This document shows positions 54,595 through 63,934 of a stretch of DNA of 64,000 nucleotides, piece by piece. Made by a program: the position numbers and the translations under genes. Below the pieces are notes generated by a model. It ran no database searches, was not told where the DNA came from, and worked only from the letters and a program-made list of their open reading frames with translations. The stretch is from contig NZ_CP088014.1 of the NCBI RefSeq assembly GCF_021044685.1, forward strand, positions 6,496,001-6,560,000. Reading direction: 5' to 3'. This stretch comes from Bradyrhizobium daqingense (GTDB taxonomy: Bacteria; Pseudomonadota; Alphaproteobacteria; Rhizobiales; Xanthobacteraceae). How positions within the stretch are numbered: the first letter of the stretch is position 1; each line of letters starts with the position of its first letter.

Positions 54595-56994
54595 TCAAGC
54601 AGATGCGCGCAGCCGCGGGCCTTCCAGCATCATCGCGACGTCGGACGCGGGCCGCGGCTTGCTGAACAGATAGCCCTGCGCCTGGGTGCAGCCCTCGCGG
54701 CGGAGCAGCTCGAGCTGCGCGTCGTTCTCGACGCCTTCCGCGGTGGTAACGATGCCGAGGCTGCGGCCGAGGCCGGTCACGGCGCGGATGATCGCCATGG
54801 AATCCTCTCGCGTCGCCAGCTCCGAGACGAAGGAGCGGTCGATCTTGATCTTGTCGAACGGGAAGCTGCGCAGATAGCTCAGCGACGAATAGCCGGTGCC
54901 GAAATCGTCGAGCGAGATCCGAACGCCCATGGCGCGCAGCTCGTGCAAGGTGGTCAGGGTCGCCTCGCTGTTCTGGAGCAGGACCGACTCGGTGATCTCG
55001 AGCTCGAGGCGGCGCGCATCCAGTCCCGAAGCGGCCAGCGCCTCGGTCACGGACGCGATCAAGTTCGGGCTCTTGAACTGCACCGGCGACAGATTTACGG
55101 CCACGTCGACATCGTCGGGCCAGCTCGCCGCATCGGTGCAGGCCGAGCGCAGCACGAACTCGCCGAGTTGGACGATCAGGCCGGTCTCCTCGGCCAGCGG
55201 GATGAAGTGGATGGGCGCGATCAGCCCGCGCTGCGGATGGTTCCAGCGCAGCAGCGCCTCGAAGGCGACGACGCGACCGCTCGCGACGTCGCGGATCGGC
55301 TGATAAAATACCTCGAACTCGTCGCGTTGCAGCGCCGCGCGCAGGTCCATTTCCAACAGGCGCCGCGCCTGCGCGCGCGCATCCATCCCGGTCTCGAAGA
55401 AGCGATAGGTGCCGCGGCCGTCCGCCTTGGCGCGGTAGAGCGCGAGGTCGGCGTTCTTGAGCAGTTCGTCCGGATTGTTGCCGTCCTGCGGCGACAGCGA
55501 GATGCCGATCGAGACGCCGATCACGATCTGATGGTCGTCGATCTCGTAAGGCGCCGAGACCACCTCGACGAGGCGGCCGGCAAGCGACCTTGCGGCAGTT
55601 TCCTCGGAACGTCCGATCTGCACCACGGCGAATTCGTCGCCGCCGAGCCGCGCCACGGTGTCGTGCTCGCCGACGGTCGCCTTCAGCCTGCGGCCGACCT
55701 CCTTGAGCAGCGCATCGCCGATGGGATGGCCGAGCGAGTCGTTGATGTCCTTGAAGTGATCGAGATCGAGGCAAAGCACCGCAAGCTGGTCGCCCGACTT
55801 GGTCCGGCGCAGCCCCTGCTCGAGCTGTTCATGGAACAGCACCCGGTTCGGCAGGCTGGTCAGCGCGTCATGGCGCGCCATGTGCGAGATCTTGGCCTGC
55901 GCCTCCAGCCATTCGGTGATGTCCTCGAAGGTCGCGACCCAGCCGCCGCCCTGCATCGGCTGGTTGACGACCCGGATCGAGCGGCCGAAGCGGTTGACGA
56001 CGTCGGTCGTGGTGCGGCCCTCGCGCGCGTCGGCCACGAGGCGGGCGAAGAATTCGTCCGCGTCGCCCTGCCACTGGCCCTTGGCCTGCTCTTCCCTGAG
56101 CACGTCGACCAGCAGACGCCCGGTGAGCAGAATGTCGGTGCGGCGGAGCATTGCGGCATAGCGCTCGTTGAACAGGATGATCTTGCCGTCCGCATCGAAC
56201 ATGCAGAGCCCCTGCGACATGTTCTCGAGCGCGCTGTCCAGCACGATCTGCTGACGGCCCAATTCGCCCTTGGCGCGGCGGTCGAGCAGCGCGGCCACGA
56301 GCGCAATCGCGATGATCGCGACCGCAGCGCTGGCGGTGAGGAAGGACAGCGAGGCCGGCGGGATGGAGAGCCCGCTAATCGCGAGCGTCGGATCCGGTGT
56401 CAGCAGTACCGCGCCCATCGCGGTGAAATGATGCGCGACGATCGCAACCGTCAGCAGGGTGGTCGCCGTCAGCGCATGCGAGAGATCGTCGCGCCGCGCG
56501 GCGATGAACAATGCTGTCGCCGCAAAGATGATTCCGAACAGCACCGAGGCAACAACCGTGCCTGCGATCCAGTTGACCCGTGCCGGCATCTCCAGCGCCG
56601 CCATGCCGGTATAATGCATCGCCGCGACGCCCATGCCGACGATGGCGCCGCCGACCACGATCCAGAGCGGGCGCGAGGACGAGACCGCGATGCTCAGCCC
56701 GACAAAGGTCACGGAGATCGCAAGGATCAGGGAGAGGATCGTCACCGGGATGTTGTAGGCGCCGTCGCCGCCCGGACTGTAGGCGAGCATCGCGATAAAA
56801 TGCGTGGCCCAGATGCCGCATCCGCTGACGGCGGCATCCAGGGCGATCCAGGCCAAACGCCCGGGGCCGGTCGTCGCCCGCGCGCGCTGAAACAGGCTGA
56901 TCGCCGCCGCGCTGGCGAGCAGACATACCGCGCCGCCGAGGGCGACCAGCCGCCAGTCGTGCTCGTCGCTGAGACAGTAGAGAACTTGATACAT
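54595..56994 (-). CDS. MHYT-PAS-GGDEF-EAL cyclic-di-GMP protein
   Basis: From the ATG at 56994 (MYQVLYCLSDEHDWRLVALG) this is a 799-residue inner-membrane protein. The MHYT sensor has about seven helices with ATHFIAML (~65), AAMHYTGM (~125) and AHHFTAMG (~190), thought to bind copper. A PAS domain (~255-365) follows, then GGDEF with RLGGDEFAVV intact, and EAL with FEALLRWNHPQRG, DDFGTGYSSLSYLRSFP and KIDRSFV intact. Both cyclase and phosphodiesterase sites look active, so the net direction cannot be predicted. It may link membrane redox or metal sensing to motility, but there is no operon link to the flagellar genes. Confidence 0.93.
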   Translation of the reverse strand: MYQVLYCLSDEHDWRLVALGGAVCLLASAAAISLFQRARATTGPGRLAWIALDAAVSGCGIWATHFIAMLAYSPGGDGAYNIPVTILSLILAISVTFVGLSIAVSSSRPLWIVVGGAIVGMGVAAMHYTGMAALEMPARVNWIAGTVVASVLFGIIFAATALFIAARRDDLSHALTATTLLTVAIVAHHFTAMGAVLLTPDPTLAISGLSIPPASLSFLTASAAVAIIAIALVAALLDRRAKGELGRQQIVLDSALENMSQGLCMFDADGKIILFNERYAAMLRRTDILLTGRLLVDVLREEQAKGQWQGDADEFFARLVADAREGRTTTDVVNRFGRSIRVVNQPMQGGGWVATFEDITEWLEAQAKISHMARHDALTSLPNRVLFHEQLEQGLRRTKSGDQLAVLCLDLDHFKDINDSLGHPIGDALLKEVGRRLKATVGEHDTVARLGGDEFAVVQIGRSEETAARSLAGRLVEVVSAPYEIDDHQIVIGVSIGISLSPQDGNNPDELLKNADLALYRAKADGRGTYRFFETGMDARAQARRLLEMDLRAALQRDEFEVFYQPIRDVASGRVVAFEALLRWNHPQRGLIAPIHFIPLAEETGLIVQLGEFVLRSACTDAASWPDDVDVAVNLSPVQFKSPNLIASVTEALAASGLDARRLELEITESVLLQNSEATLTTLHELRAMGVRISLDDFGTGYSSLSYLRSFPFDKIKIDRSFVSELATREDSMAIIRAVTGLGRSLGIVTTAEGVENDAQLELLRREGCTQAQGYLFSKPRPASDVAMMLEGPRLRASA

Positions 56995-57222
56995 TGCCGG
57001 CCCCTCTCGACCGGCACTTGAGCCGACAGAGATGGACGATCGGTAACCGGCCACAAACCCGTTCCGGGAATGGTGAACGGGAGATGTGCACGTTCATTCA
57101 TATTAATCATCCTCGGGTCGACACCGAAGATGAACATCGCCCCGCCTGCGGAGCACGGCAGCGGGCGCTAAAAAGCAGAAGCGCCGCGCAGATTCGGCGC
57201 GGCGCCCCCGGTTACACCCGCA

Positions 57223-57729
57223 TCAGCTCGCTGCGCGCAGGTTCACCTTGCTCTCGGCGAGTGTGGTCAGCTTCTGGTCGGTCGCCTTCTCCTCCTCGAG
57301 CGTCTTGGCGAGCACGCTGGCGCAATCGTTGCGGCCGAGCTGCTTAGCCCAGGCGATCAGGCTGCCATAGCGGACGATCTCGTAATGTTCGGCTGCCTGC
57401 GCCGCATTGATCAGCGCCGCGTCGAGCACGGCCTTGTCGGCTACCTCGCCGGCGGTCTCGTCGGCTTCCTCGATGATGCCGTCGATGGCCGGGCAATCGA
57501 CCGCCTTCACAGGGACGCCATGCATCTTGAACACCTCCTCCAGCCGCGCGACGTGTTGCTTGGTTTCTTCGAGGTGCGTCAAAAAGCCCTGTTTCAGCTG
57601 CGGATCGGTGGCTTTGCTCGCCATCTTCGGCAGCGCCTTGGTGAGCTGCTGCTCGGCGTAATAGATATCCTGCAGCTGATGCACGAACAGGTCGTTCATG
57701 GTCTTGATGTCTTTCGTGAACAGTCCCAT
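57223..57729 (-). CDS. DUF892 (YciE/YciF-type) stress protein
   Basis: This protein has 168 residues from the ATG at 57729 (MGLFTKDIKTMNDLFVHQLQ). It is a ferritin-like four-helix protein with DIYYAEQQLTKALPKMASKA, FLTHLEETKQHVARLEEVF, AQAAEHYEIVRYGSLIAWA and LEEEKATDQKLT; the Glu/His residues fit a diiron site. YciF-type proteins are associated with general stress. A GGAAC-N17-CGTT promoter about 93-118 bases upstream matches the EcfG consensus, so stress-sigma control is likely. The 20 extra upstream codons are excluded because MGLFTKD is the family start. Confidence 0.88.
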   Translation of the reverse strand: MGLFTKDIKTMNDLFVHQLQDIYYAEQQLTKALPKMASKATDPQLKQGFLTHLEETKQHVARLEEVFKMHGVPVKAVDCPAIDGIIEEADETAGEVADKAVLDAALINAAQAAEHYEIVRYGSLIAWAKQLGRNDCASVLAKTLEEEKATDQKLTTLAESKVNLRAAS

Positions 57730-57821
57730 CGTTCCGATCCTCTCGGTTTCGGGGAACACGACGGCATCGGCCCGCACGAAAGGCCGCATATTTCGCCATG
57801 TTCGATTGTTGATTGGACGCT

Positions 57822-57847
57822 AACGGGCAAGACAGCATCGACGTTCC
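57822..57847 (-). promoter_or_regulatory. EcfG-type general stress promoter
   Basis: On the minus strand GGAAC is followed after exactly 17 bases by CGTT, the known alphaproteobacterial EcfG promoter pattern. It points toward the DUF892 gene. Predicted start is near 57815. Confidence 0.72.
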
Positions 57848-58155
57848 AAAAAAGCTGCGCATCGCTTGCGCTGGAACAATGCCGGCGACACCCGAATTTG
57901 ACATCATGTCGACACGCTGGCGCCGTCCGGGGCCGTCATCCGACTCATATGCTTAACGCGCGGCCGATGTGAACGGCGTATGACGAAAGTAGCTGGTCGG
58001 ACGCAGAACCTATCCTTGTCAAGGGCTGCACAAGTCGCCGTTTTTGCCTTAAATGAGCTACATCATGTCTAGCGATCGACGCCGACGCTCGGCCGTGATC
58101 GTACCTGATCGGCCAATGCCTGGCTGGATCGTCTTGCCCCCCGCCGGGAGGATGA
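57848..58155. other. Divergent gap upstream of the YbhN-type gene
   Basis: About 308 bases lie between the EcfG promoter and the YbhN-type start. I see no gene, RNA or strong operator here. A GGGAGG ribosome site is present at about 58146 just before the YbhN-type ATG. Confidence 0.45.
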
Positions 58156-59238
58156 ATGCACGGACTGCTGCCCGCGCTGAAGCGCGGCTTCAATAGATGG
58201 ATCGGCTGGCGACGCCTCGGCATTGCCGCCAGCGTCTTCATCATCGCCTTGGCGATCACCACGCTGGTTCGAACCCTCAAGGGTATCGATACCGGGGTCA
58301 TTCTGACGGCGCTGACCGAGATTCCTCGCGGCAATATCGGGCTGGCGGCGATCTGCGTCTTTTTCGCCTTCTGTACGCTGACATTCTACGACTATTTCGC
58401 ACTGCGAACGATCGGCAAGAAGCACGTGCCCTATCGCATCGCGGCGCTGTCCAGCTTCACGTCCTATTCGATCGGCCACAACATCGGCGCCACCGTCTTC
58501 ACCGGCGGCGCGATCCGTTTCCGGATCTATTCGGATTACGGGCTGAACGCGATCGACGTCGCCAAGATCTGCTTTCTGTCGGGCCTGACCTTCTGGCTCG
58601 GTAACATCTTCGTGCTTTCGGTCGGCTTGGCGATCCATCCGGATGCGGCGTCCTCGATGGATCAGCTCCCCCCGTCGATCAACCGGCTGATCGCGCTCGG
58701 CGGCCTTGCCTCGATCGGCGCCTATCTGGTCTGGCTCTGCATGGGCGAGAAGCGGCGGGAGCTCGGCCAGAAGGGCTGGAAAGTGGTGCTGCCCTCAGCG
58801 CCGCTGACGCTGGTGCAAATCCTGATCGGCGTGGTCGATCTCGGCTTCTGCGCCATGGCGATGTATCTGCTGATGCCCGCCAATCCGCCGATCGACTTCA
58901 TGTCCCTCGCCGTGGTCTTCATCCTGGCGACGCTGATCGGCTTTGCCAGCCATGCGCCCGGCTCGCTCGGCGTGTTCGACGCCGCCATGCTGGTGGCGCT
59001 GCCCCAGTTCGGGCGCGAGGAGCTTCTGGCGACGCTGCTGGTGTTCCGCATCCTCTATTTCGTGATCCCGTTCGGCCTCGCCATCTCCATCATGGGCACG
59101 CGCGAGCTCTGGATGAACGTGGTCGCGCCGTGGCAGGAGCGGCGGCGGCTGGCGGAGGCCTGCGCCCAGGCCAATCTGCCCACGCAGGTGGCCGCGATGG
59201 AGCGCGAACGCGCGCGGCGGCAGGCCGGAAACCGGTAG
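58156..59238 (+). CDS. YbhN/lysylphosphatidylglycerol synthase TM-domain protein
   Basis: This 360-residue integral membrane protein has about eight helices and matches the UPF0104/LPG-synthase transmembrane region. It has LTFYDYFALRTIGKKHVPYRIAALSSFTSYSIGHNIG, GGAIRFRIYSDYGLNAIDVAKICFLSG and FASHAPGSLGVFDAAMLVAL near residue 270. It lacks the soluble aminoacyl-transferase domain of full MprF, so it is a stand-alone flippase-like or lipid-related protein of uncertain function. GGGAGGATGA precedes the start. Confidence 0.85.
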   Translation: MHGLLPALKRGFNRWIGWRRLGIAASVFIIALAITTLVRTLKGIDTGVILTALTEIPRGNIGLAAICVFFAFCTLTFYDYFALRTIGKKHVPYRIAALSSFTSYSIGHNIGATVFTGGAIRFRIYSDYGLNAIDVAKICFLSGLTFWLGNIFVLSVGLAIHPDAASSMDQLPPSINRLIALGGLASIGAYLVWLCMGEKRRELGQKGWKVVLPSAPLTLVQILIGVVDLGFCAMAMYLLMPANPPIDFMSLAVVFILATLIGFASHAPGSLGVFDAAMLVALPQFGREELLATLLVFRILYFVIPFGLAISIMGTRELWMNVVAPWQERRRLAEACAQANLPTQVAAMERERARRQAGNR

Positions 59239-59330
59239 GGCCGCTCCTCAAGCCCGTCAGACAAAGGTTGCAGGCGGGAGAGCAATCGTCTCTTATTTCC
59301 GCCTCAACTTTGCCGTTGAACACGCGGGCC

Positions 59331-61283
59331 ATGATCCCTCTCCCCTTCCGCACTCTCTCCGCAGGCGCCCTGTTGCTTGCGGGGATTCTGATCGCCTTGG
59401 CGCCCGAGCGCGCCGCCGCGCAGGGCGCCGGCGCCATGCAAATCAGCTGGGAGGTACGCAACCGCTTCCGCCTGTTCCGCGAGGAGCGCGATTTCCTGCT
59501 CCATGTCGAGAATGCGCGCAACCGCAGCATCCTGGCCGCCGAGCAGTCGCTGGAGCTGCAGAGCGAAGGCCGCGGCTGGGCCCGCAACATGGTCAACCGC
59601 CTCTGCATCGACCTGCAGGGCCGGGTCAACCAGCCCTGCACCCGCGACAACGTCAAGGAGAACTACATCACGCCGATCGACCACCCCGTCACCGTGCGCC
59701 TCGACGGCGCAGTGCCGGTCGGCGCCACCTGCGCCTGGTCGTTCGACGACGGCGACGGGCCGCAAGCCTCGACCTTCGACTGTGCCGAGCCGGTCAATTT
59801 GCGCGTCCGCTACGGCAAGCAGACGGTCGCAACCGTCGACGTCTCCTCCGGCTCCGATCCGACCCAACGGGTCCAGACCGAGATCCAGGTCCGCGACATC
59901 TTCATCGCCGGCCTGGGCGACAGCATCGCTTCCGGCGAAGGCAATCCGGACCGGCCGCTGGCGCTCTCGGACGAAGGCTTCTGCTTCCGCTCCTATCTCG
60001 GCACGGCCGGCGCGCAGTACTACCGGCCGAGCCGCCACGGCTTCAAGGGCGGCCGTGCCTGCGAGGCGCCGGATACGCTCGCCAACTGGCAGCGCTACAG
60101 CGCGCTCTGGTTCAACGCGCCCTGCCATCGCTCGCTCTACAGCTACCAGGCCCGCACCGCGCTGGCGCTCGCGGTGCGCTACACCCACATCGCCGTGACC
60201 TTCCTGCCGCTCGCCTGCACCGGCGCCAGCATCGGCGACGGGCTGCTCGGCTCGCAGCGCGCCCGCGAATGTCCGCCCGGCAAGACCGGCGTCTGCAACA
60301 CCAGCGTGAATGCGCAGGTCGCCGAGCTGCGCGAAGCCGTCACGGCCGCGAAGAAGCGCCAGCCCGACCGCACGCTCGATCTCGTGCTGTTGTCGGTCGG
60401 CGCCAACGACGTCTACTTCTCCGGCCTCGTCGCCGACGTCATCGTCGACACCGCCACCGAACGCGCGCTGTTCCGCCGCTCCGGCGTGATGGCGAGCGTC
60501 GACGATTCCCGTGATGCGCTCCAGCGCGAGCTGCCGCAGAACTTCGTCAAGCTGCGCGAGGCGCTCAAGCCACTGGTCGGCGGCGACCTCTCGCGCGTGG
60601 TCTACGTCTCCTACGCCAACCCGGCGCTCGCGGACGGCGGCGTGCCGTGCCGCGGCGGCCGCGCCGGCTTCGACATCCACCCCTCCTTCAATGCCGACCC
60701 GCAGCGCCTCGCCCGCGTCTCGACCTTCGTCGACACCGAATTCCTGCCGCAGCTGAAGGGGCTCGCGACCTGCACCCGCGGCGCGCTGTGCCGCGATCCC
60801 GAAGCCGACCGCATGACCTTCGTCGACGCGCACCAGGCGGCGTTCGCCGATCATGGCTTCTGCGCGCATTCGGGCAACGATCCCGAATTCGACCGCAGCT
60901 GCTTTGCCGAGAACGGCCAGAGCTTCAACCCTGATATCGTGACGGCGGCGAGCCAGCCGATGCTGTGCGGCCGCGGCGCCTCGGAATACCGGGCCTACCT
61001 GCCGCGCGCGCGCTGGATCCGCGACGCCAATGACAGCTATTTCGCCGCGATGACCTATCCGCAAGGCCTGCCGGCCGCGAGCCAGCCGACCGACATCCAC
61101 GACGCGACGTGGGGCGTGCTCTCCGCCGTCTATGGCGGCGCCGTGCATCCGAGCGCTGAAGGTCATGCCGCGATGGCGGATGCCGCACTGCCCGCCGCGA
61201 GCGCCGTGCTCGGCCTCGATGCGGTGCCACCGAACGTGACGCGCGGATTGCTGCCGCAGTTATTGCCGGGCGCAAAGCAGTAG
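59331..61283 (+). CDS. Exported SGNH-family hydrolase
   Basis: From the ATG at 59331 (MIPLPFRTLSAGALLLAGIL) the 650-residue protein has a signal peptide (cleavage near residue 31). An N-terminal beta domain with several cysteines precedes the SGNH fold: GLGDSIASGEG with the catalytic serine at 198, a SVGANDVYFSG block, and HPSAEGH at residues 606-612 supplying the His. Block II glycine is harder to place. It likely is a periplasmic or secreted esterase/lipase. It is longer than usual because of the ~190-residue N-terminal domain. The frame stays open upstream inside the previous gene, but the signal peptide sets the start. Confidence 0.85.
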   Translation: MIPLPFRTLSAGALLLAGILIALAPERAAAQGAGAMQISWEVRNRFRLFREERDFLLHVENARNRSILAAEQSLELQSEGRGWARNMVNRLCIDLQGRVNQPCTRDNVKENYITPIDHPVTVRLDGAVPVGATCAWSFDDGDGPQASTFDCAEPVNLRVRYGKQTVATVDVSSGSDPTQRVQTEIQVRDIFIAGLGDSIASGEGNPDRPLALSDEGFCFRSYLGTAGAQYYRPSRHGFKGGRACEAPDTLANWQRYSALWFNAPCHRSLYSYQARTALALAVRYTHIAVTFLPLACTGASIGDGLLGSQRARECPPGKTGVCNTSVNAQVAELREAVTAAKKRQPDRTLDLVLLSVGANDVYFSGLVADVIVDTATERALFRRSGVMASVDDSRDALQRELPQNFVKLREALKPLVGGDLSRVVYVSYANPALADGGVPCRGGRAGFDIHPSFNADPQRLARVSTFVDTEFLPQLKGLATCTRGALCRDPEADRMTFVDAHQAAFADHGFCAHSGNDPEFDRSCFAENGQSFNPDIVTAASQPMLCGRGASEYRAYLPRARWIRDANDSYFAAMTYPQGLPAASQPTDIHDATWGVLSAVYGGAVHPSAEGHAAMADAALPAASAVLGLDAVPPNVTRGLLPQLLPGAKQ

Positions 61284-61309
61284 GCGGCAACCGCAAGCTC
61301 TCTCGACCC

Positions 61310-61388
61310 GTCATTGCGAGCGCAGCGAAGCAATCCAGAGTCCCTCCGCGGAAGGATTCTGGATTGCTTCGCTGCGCTCGCAATGACG
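61310..61388. repeat. Dispersed palindromic repeat, family A copy 4
   Basis: CGTCATTGCGAGCGCAGCG and CGCTGCGCTCGCAATGACG are perfectly inverted ends; inside, GAAGCAATCCAGAGTC faces TTCTGGATTGCTTC. This is the cleanest copy, 26 bases after the SGNH gene stop. Confidence 0.9.
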
Positions 61389-61552
61389 AGCTTGAGGTTA
61401 GCATCTCGCTCTCCGAAATCGTTCCCGCAACCCGCCCGTCCATCAATCCAAAAACGGCATCGATCGATGCTGCCTTGAACTTGGACACGTCGCCGCGCGC
61501 GCCTCTAGGACTCGCCTCGGGGAAACGGGCCGAGACTTAAGGGAGGCGCGTG

Positions 61553-62905
61553 ATGAGCGCAGTGGTGTCCACAGCGGACGTGAGGAGGTCTCGCGTCAGG
61601 CTGTTCATCGTGACCATGTTGTTCCTGGTCACCACCGTGAATTATGCCGACCGCGCGACGCTCTCGATCGCGGGTCCCGCGCTCTCCAAGGAGCTGCATC
61701 TCGATCCCGTCGCCATGGGCTGGATCTTCTCGGCCTTCGGCTGGTCCTATGTCGTGGCGCAGGTGCCGGGCGGCTGGCTGCTCGACCGCTTCGGCTCGCG
61801 CCTCGTCTATGCCTTCAGCATCATCATCTGGTCGCTGTTCACACTGATGCAGGGCTGGGTCGGCTTCCTCAGCGCTGGCACGGCCGTCGTCGTGCTGTTC
61901 GCGCTTCGCCTGCTCGTCGGCGTCGCGGAAGCGCCTTCCTTTCCCGCCAATGCCCGCATCGTCGCGGCCTGGTTTCCTGGCAATGAGCGCGGCACCGCGT
62001 CGGCGTTCTTCAACTCCGGCCAGTATTTCGCCACCGTGATCTTCGCACCGCTGATGGGCTGGATCGCGCACGCCTATGGCTGGCGCTTCGTGTTCTTCGT
62101 GATGGGCGCGCTCGGCATCGTCATGGGCTTCGTCTGGCTCAAGACCATCTACGGGCCGAAGGAGCATCCTTCGATCAACGATGCCGAGTTCGAATACATC
62201 AAGGAGGGCGGCGCGCTGGTCGATCTCGACGCGCCCAGAGACGATTCGTTGCGCCAGCGCGCGCCCGAGGCCGGCTCAGGCTGGGACCACATCCGCCAGC
62301 TGCTCTCCAACCGCATGATGCTCGGCGTCTATCTCGGCCAGTACTGCATCAACACGCTGACCTATTTCTTCCTGACCTGGTTTCCGGTCTACCTCGTCAA
62401 GGAGCGCGGGCTGTCGATCCTGCAGGCCGGCTTCGTCGCGACCTTGCCCGCGTTGTGCGGCTTCATCGGCGGCGTGCTCGGCGGCGTCATCTCCGACGCG
62501 ATCCTGCGCAAGACGGGCTCGCTGACCATGGCGCGCAAGATCCCGATCGTCGGCGGCATGCTGCTGTCGATGTCGATCATCGCCTGCAACTATGTCGACG
62601 GACAGGCGCTTGTGGTCGGCTTTATGGCGCTCGCCTTCTTCGGCAAGGGCATCGGCGCGCTCGGCTGGGCCGTCGTCTCCGACACCTCGCCGAAGGAAGC
62701 CGGCGGCGTCTCCGGCGGCCTGTTCAACACCTTCGGCAACCTGTCCTCGATCACCACGCCGATCGTGATCGGCTACATCCTGGCCGCGACCGGCTCGTTC
62801 AACGGCGCGCTGGTGTTCGTCGGCCTCAACGCGCTGGTGGCGGCGTTCGCCTATCTCGTGATCGTCGGCAAGATCGAGCGGGTGACGCTCAAACGTTCCT
62901 CCTGA
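61553..62905 (+). CDS. MFS transporter, hexuronate/glucarate-type
   Basis: This 450-residue transporter has 12 predicted helices. It starts at the ATG at 61553 after GGGAGGCGCGTG. The first helix pair reads VTTVNYADRATLSIAGPALS and GWIFSAFGWSYVVAQVPGGWLLDRFGSR, the anion:cation symporter pattern shared by ExuT, GudP and related sugar-acid carriers. The central loop (~190-245) and a FFLTWFPVYLVKERG helix also fit. The substrate is probably an organic or sugar acid, not determined. A terminator and a LysR regulator gene follow, and the regulator may control it. Confidence 0.88.
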   Translation: MSAVVSTADVRRSRVRLFIVTMLFLVTTVNYADRATLSIAGPALSKELHLDPVAMGWIFSAFGWSYVVAQVPGGWLLDRFGSRLVYAFSIIIWSLFTLMQGWVGFLSAGTAVVVLFALRLLVGVAEAPSFPANARIVAAWFPGNERGTASAFFNSGQYFATVIFAPLMGWIAHAYGWRFVFFVMGALGIVMGFVWLKTIYGPKEHPSINDAEFEYIKEGGALVDLDAPRDDSLRQRAPEAGSGWDHIRQLLSNRMMLGVYLGQYCINTLTYFFLTWFPVYLVKERGLSILQAGFVATLPALCGFIGGVLGGVISDAILRKTGSLTMARKIPIVGGMLLSMSIIACNYVDGQALVVGFMALAFFGKGIGALGWAVVSDTSPKEAGGVSGGLFNTFGNLSSITTPIVIGYILAATGSFNGALVFVGLNALVAAFAYLVIVGKIERVTLKRSS

Positions 62906-62937
62906 GGGCTCCCATGGGAGCTTGACCAGGCAACTCA

Positions 62938-62970
62938 ACGGCGGCCCGCAAAGCCGCCGTCTTTGTTTTG
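62938..62970 (+). terminator. Rho-independent terminator after the MFS gene
   Basis: ACGGCGGC-CCGCAAA-GCCGCCGT forms an 8-base stem followed by CTTTGTTTTG. Confidence 0.85.
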
Positions 62971-63028
62971 GGGGTGATCGATGCTAGAAGTGCCAGGGAA
63001 ACGCCTTATCCATCTAAGGCATGTATCG

Positions 63029-63934
63029 ATGTTCGACCTCAACCAGCTCCGCTGTTTCGTCACGGTGGCGGAGGAACTGCATTTCGGCCGCGCCGCCGCG
63101 CGGCTGAACATGACGCAGCCGCCATTGTCCCGGCAGATCCAGGTGCTCGAGCACATCATTGATGCGCCGCTGCTGGAGCGCACCAGCCGCTCGGTGCGCC
63201 TGACGCCGGCGGGACGCAGCTTCCTGCCGGAGGCGCGACGCATCCTCAAGCTCGCGGAGAGCGCCTCGCAGGTTGCCCGCCGCATCGCGCTCGGCAAAAC
63301 CGGCTCGCTGAAGATCGGTTTTACCGCCGCCGCGGCGTATGGCTTCCTGCCCGAGCTCGTCGCCGCCTGCCGCGCGAAACTGCCGGAGGTGGATTTCTCG
63401 CTGAAGGAGATGGTGTCCGGCGACCAGTTCGAGGCGCTCACCTCCGGCCAGATCGATGCCGGTCTTCTGAGGCCGCCGATAGCGCGGCCCGAGCTCGCCA
63501 GCCGCCGCGTCGTCGCCGAGCCCCTGCTCGCGGCAATCCCCAAGAAGCATCCGCTGGCGAGCGCCGACAGCATCACCATCAAGGATTTCGACGACCAGCC
63601 CTTCGTGATGTATTCGCCCTATGAGAGCCGCTACTTCCACGACCTCCTGGTGGCCCTTTTCACGCGCGCCGACGTGCTGCCGCGCTACGTCCAGCATCTG
63701 AGCCAGATCCACTCGATCCTCGCGATGGTCCGCGCCGGCCTCGGCCTTGCCATCGTGCCGGCGGCGGCGGCGAACCTGAAGATCTCCGACGTCCGGCTTC
63801 GGCCGTTGAAGCTGCGCACGCGCGTTCCCGTCGAGCTGTTCATGGTCTGGCGCCGCGACGACGAGAATCCGCTGCTGTCGGCGCTGGTCAAGATCGCCGG
63901 GGAATTGTCCTCCGCGGAGCTGACCGAGGATTGA
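63029..63934 (+). CDS. LysR-family transcriptional regulator
   Basis: From the ATG at 63029 (MFDLNQLRCFVTVAEELHFG) this is a 301-residue LysR regulator. The N-terminal helix-turn-helix reads FGRAAARLNMTQPPLSRQIQVLEHIID, and the effector domain reads GSLKIGFTAAAAYGFLPELVAACRAKLPEVDF with a C-terminal MVRAGLGLAIVPAAAA. It is closest in pattern to the BenM/CatM branch that senses aromatic-type acids. The 16 upstream in-frame codons are excluded. It lies downstream of the MFS transporter on the same strand, separated by a terminator. Confidence 0.9.
   Translation: MFDLNQLRCFVTVAEELHFGRAAARLNMTQPPLSRQIQVLEHIIDAPLLERTSRSVRLTPAGRSFLPEARRILKLAESASQVARRIALGKTGSLKIGFTAAAAYGFLPELVAACRAKLPEVDFSLKEMVSGDQFEALTSGQIDAGLLRPPIARPELASRRVVAEPLLAAIPKKHPLASADSITIKDFDDQPFVMYSPYESRYFHDLLVALFTRADVLPRYVQHLSQIHSILAMVRAGLGLAIVPAAAANLKISDVRLRPLKLRTRVPVELFMVWRRDDENPLLSALVKIAGELSSAELTED

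Noticed and set aside
54331..57021. 896-codon plus-strand frame opposite the MHYT-GGDEF-EAL gene
   Set aside because: The minus strand has intact MHYT, GGDEF and EAL motifs; the opposite frame is a high-GC artefact.
59304..61166. 620-codon minus-strand frame opposite the SGNH hydrolase
   Set aside because: The plus strand shows GDS, GAND and HxxxxGH blocks and a signal peptide; the other strand has no recognisable domain.
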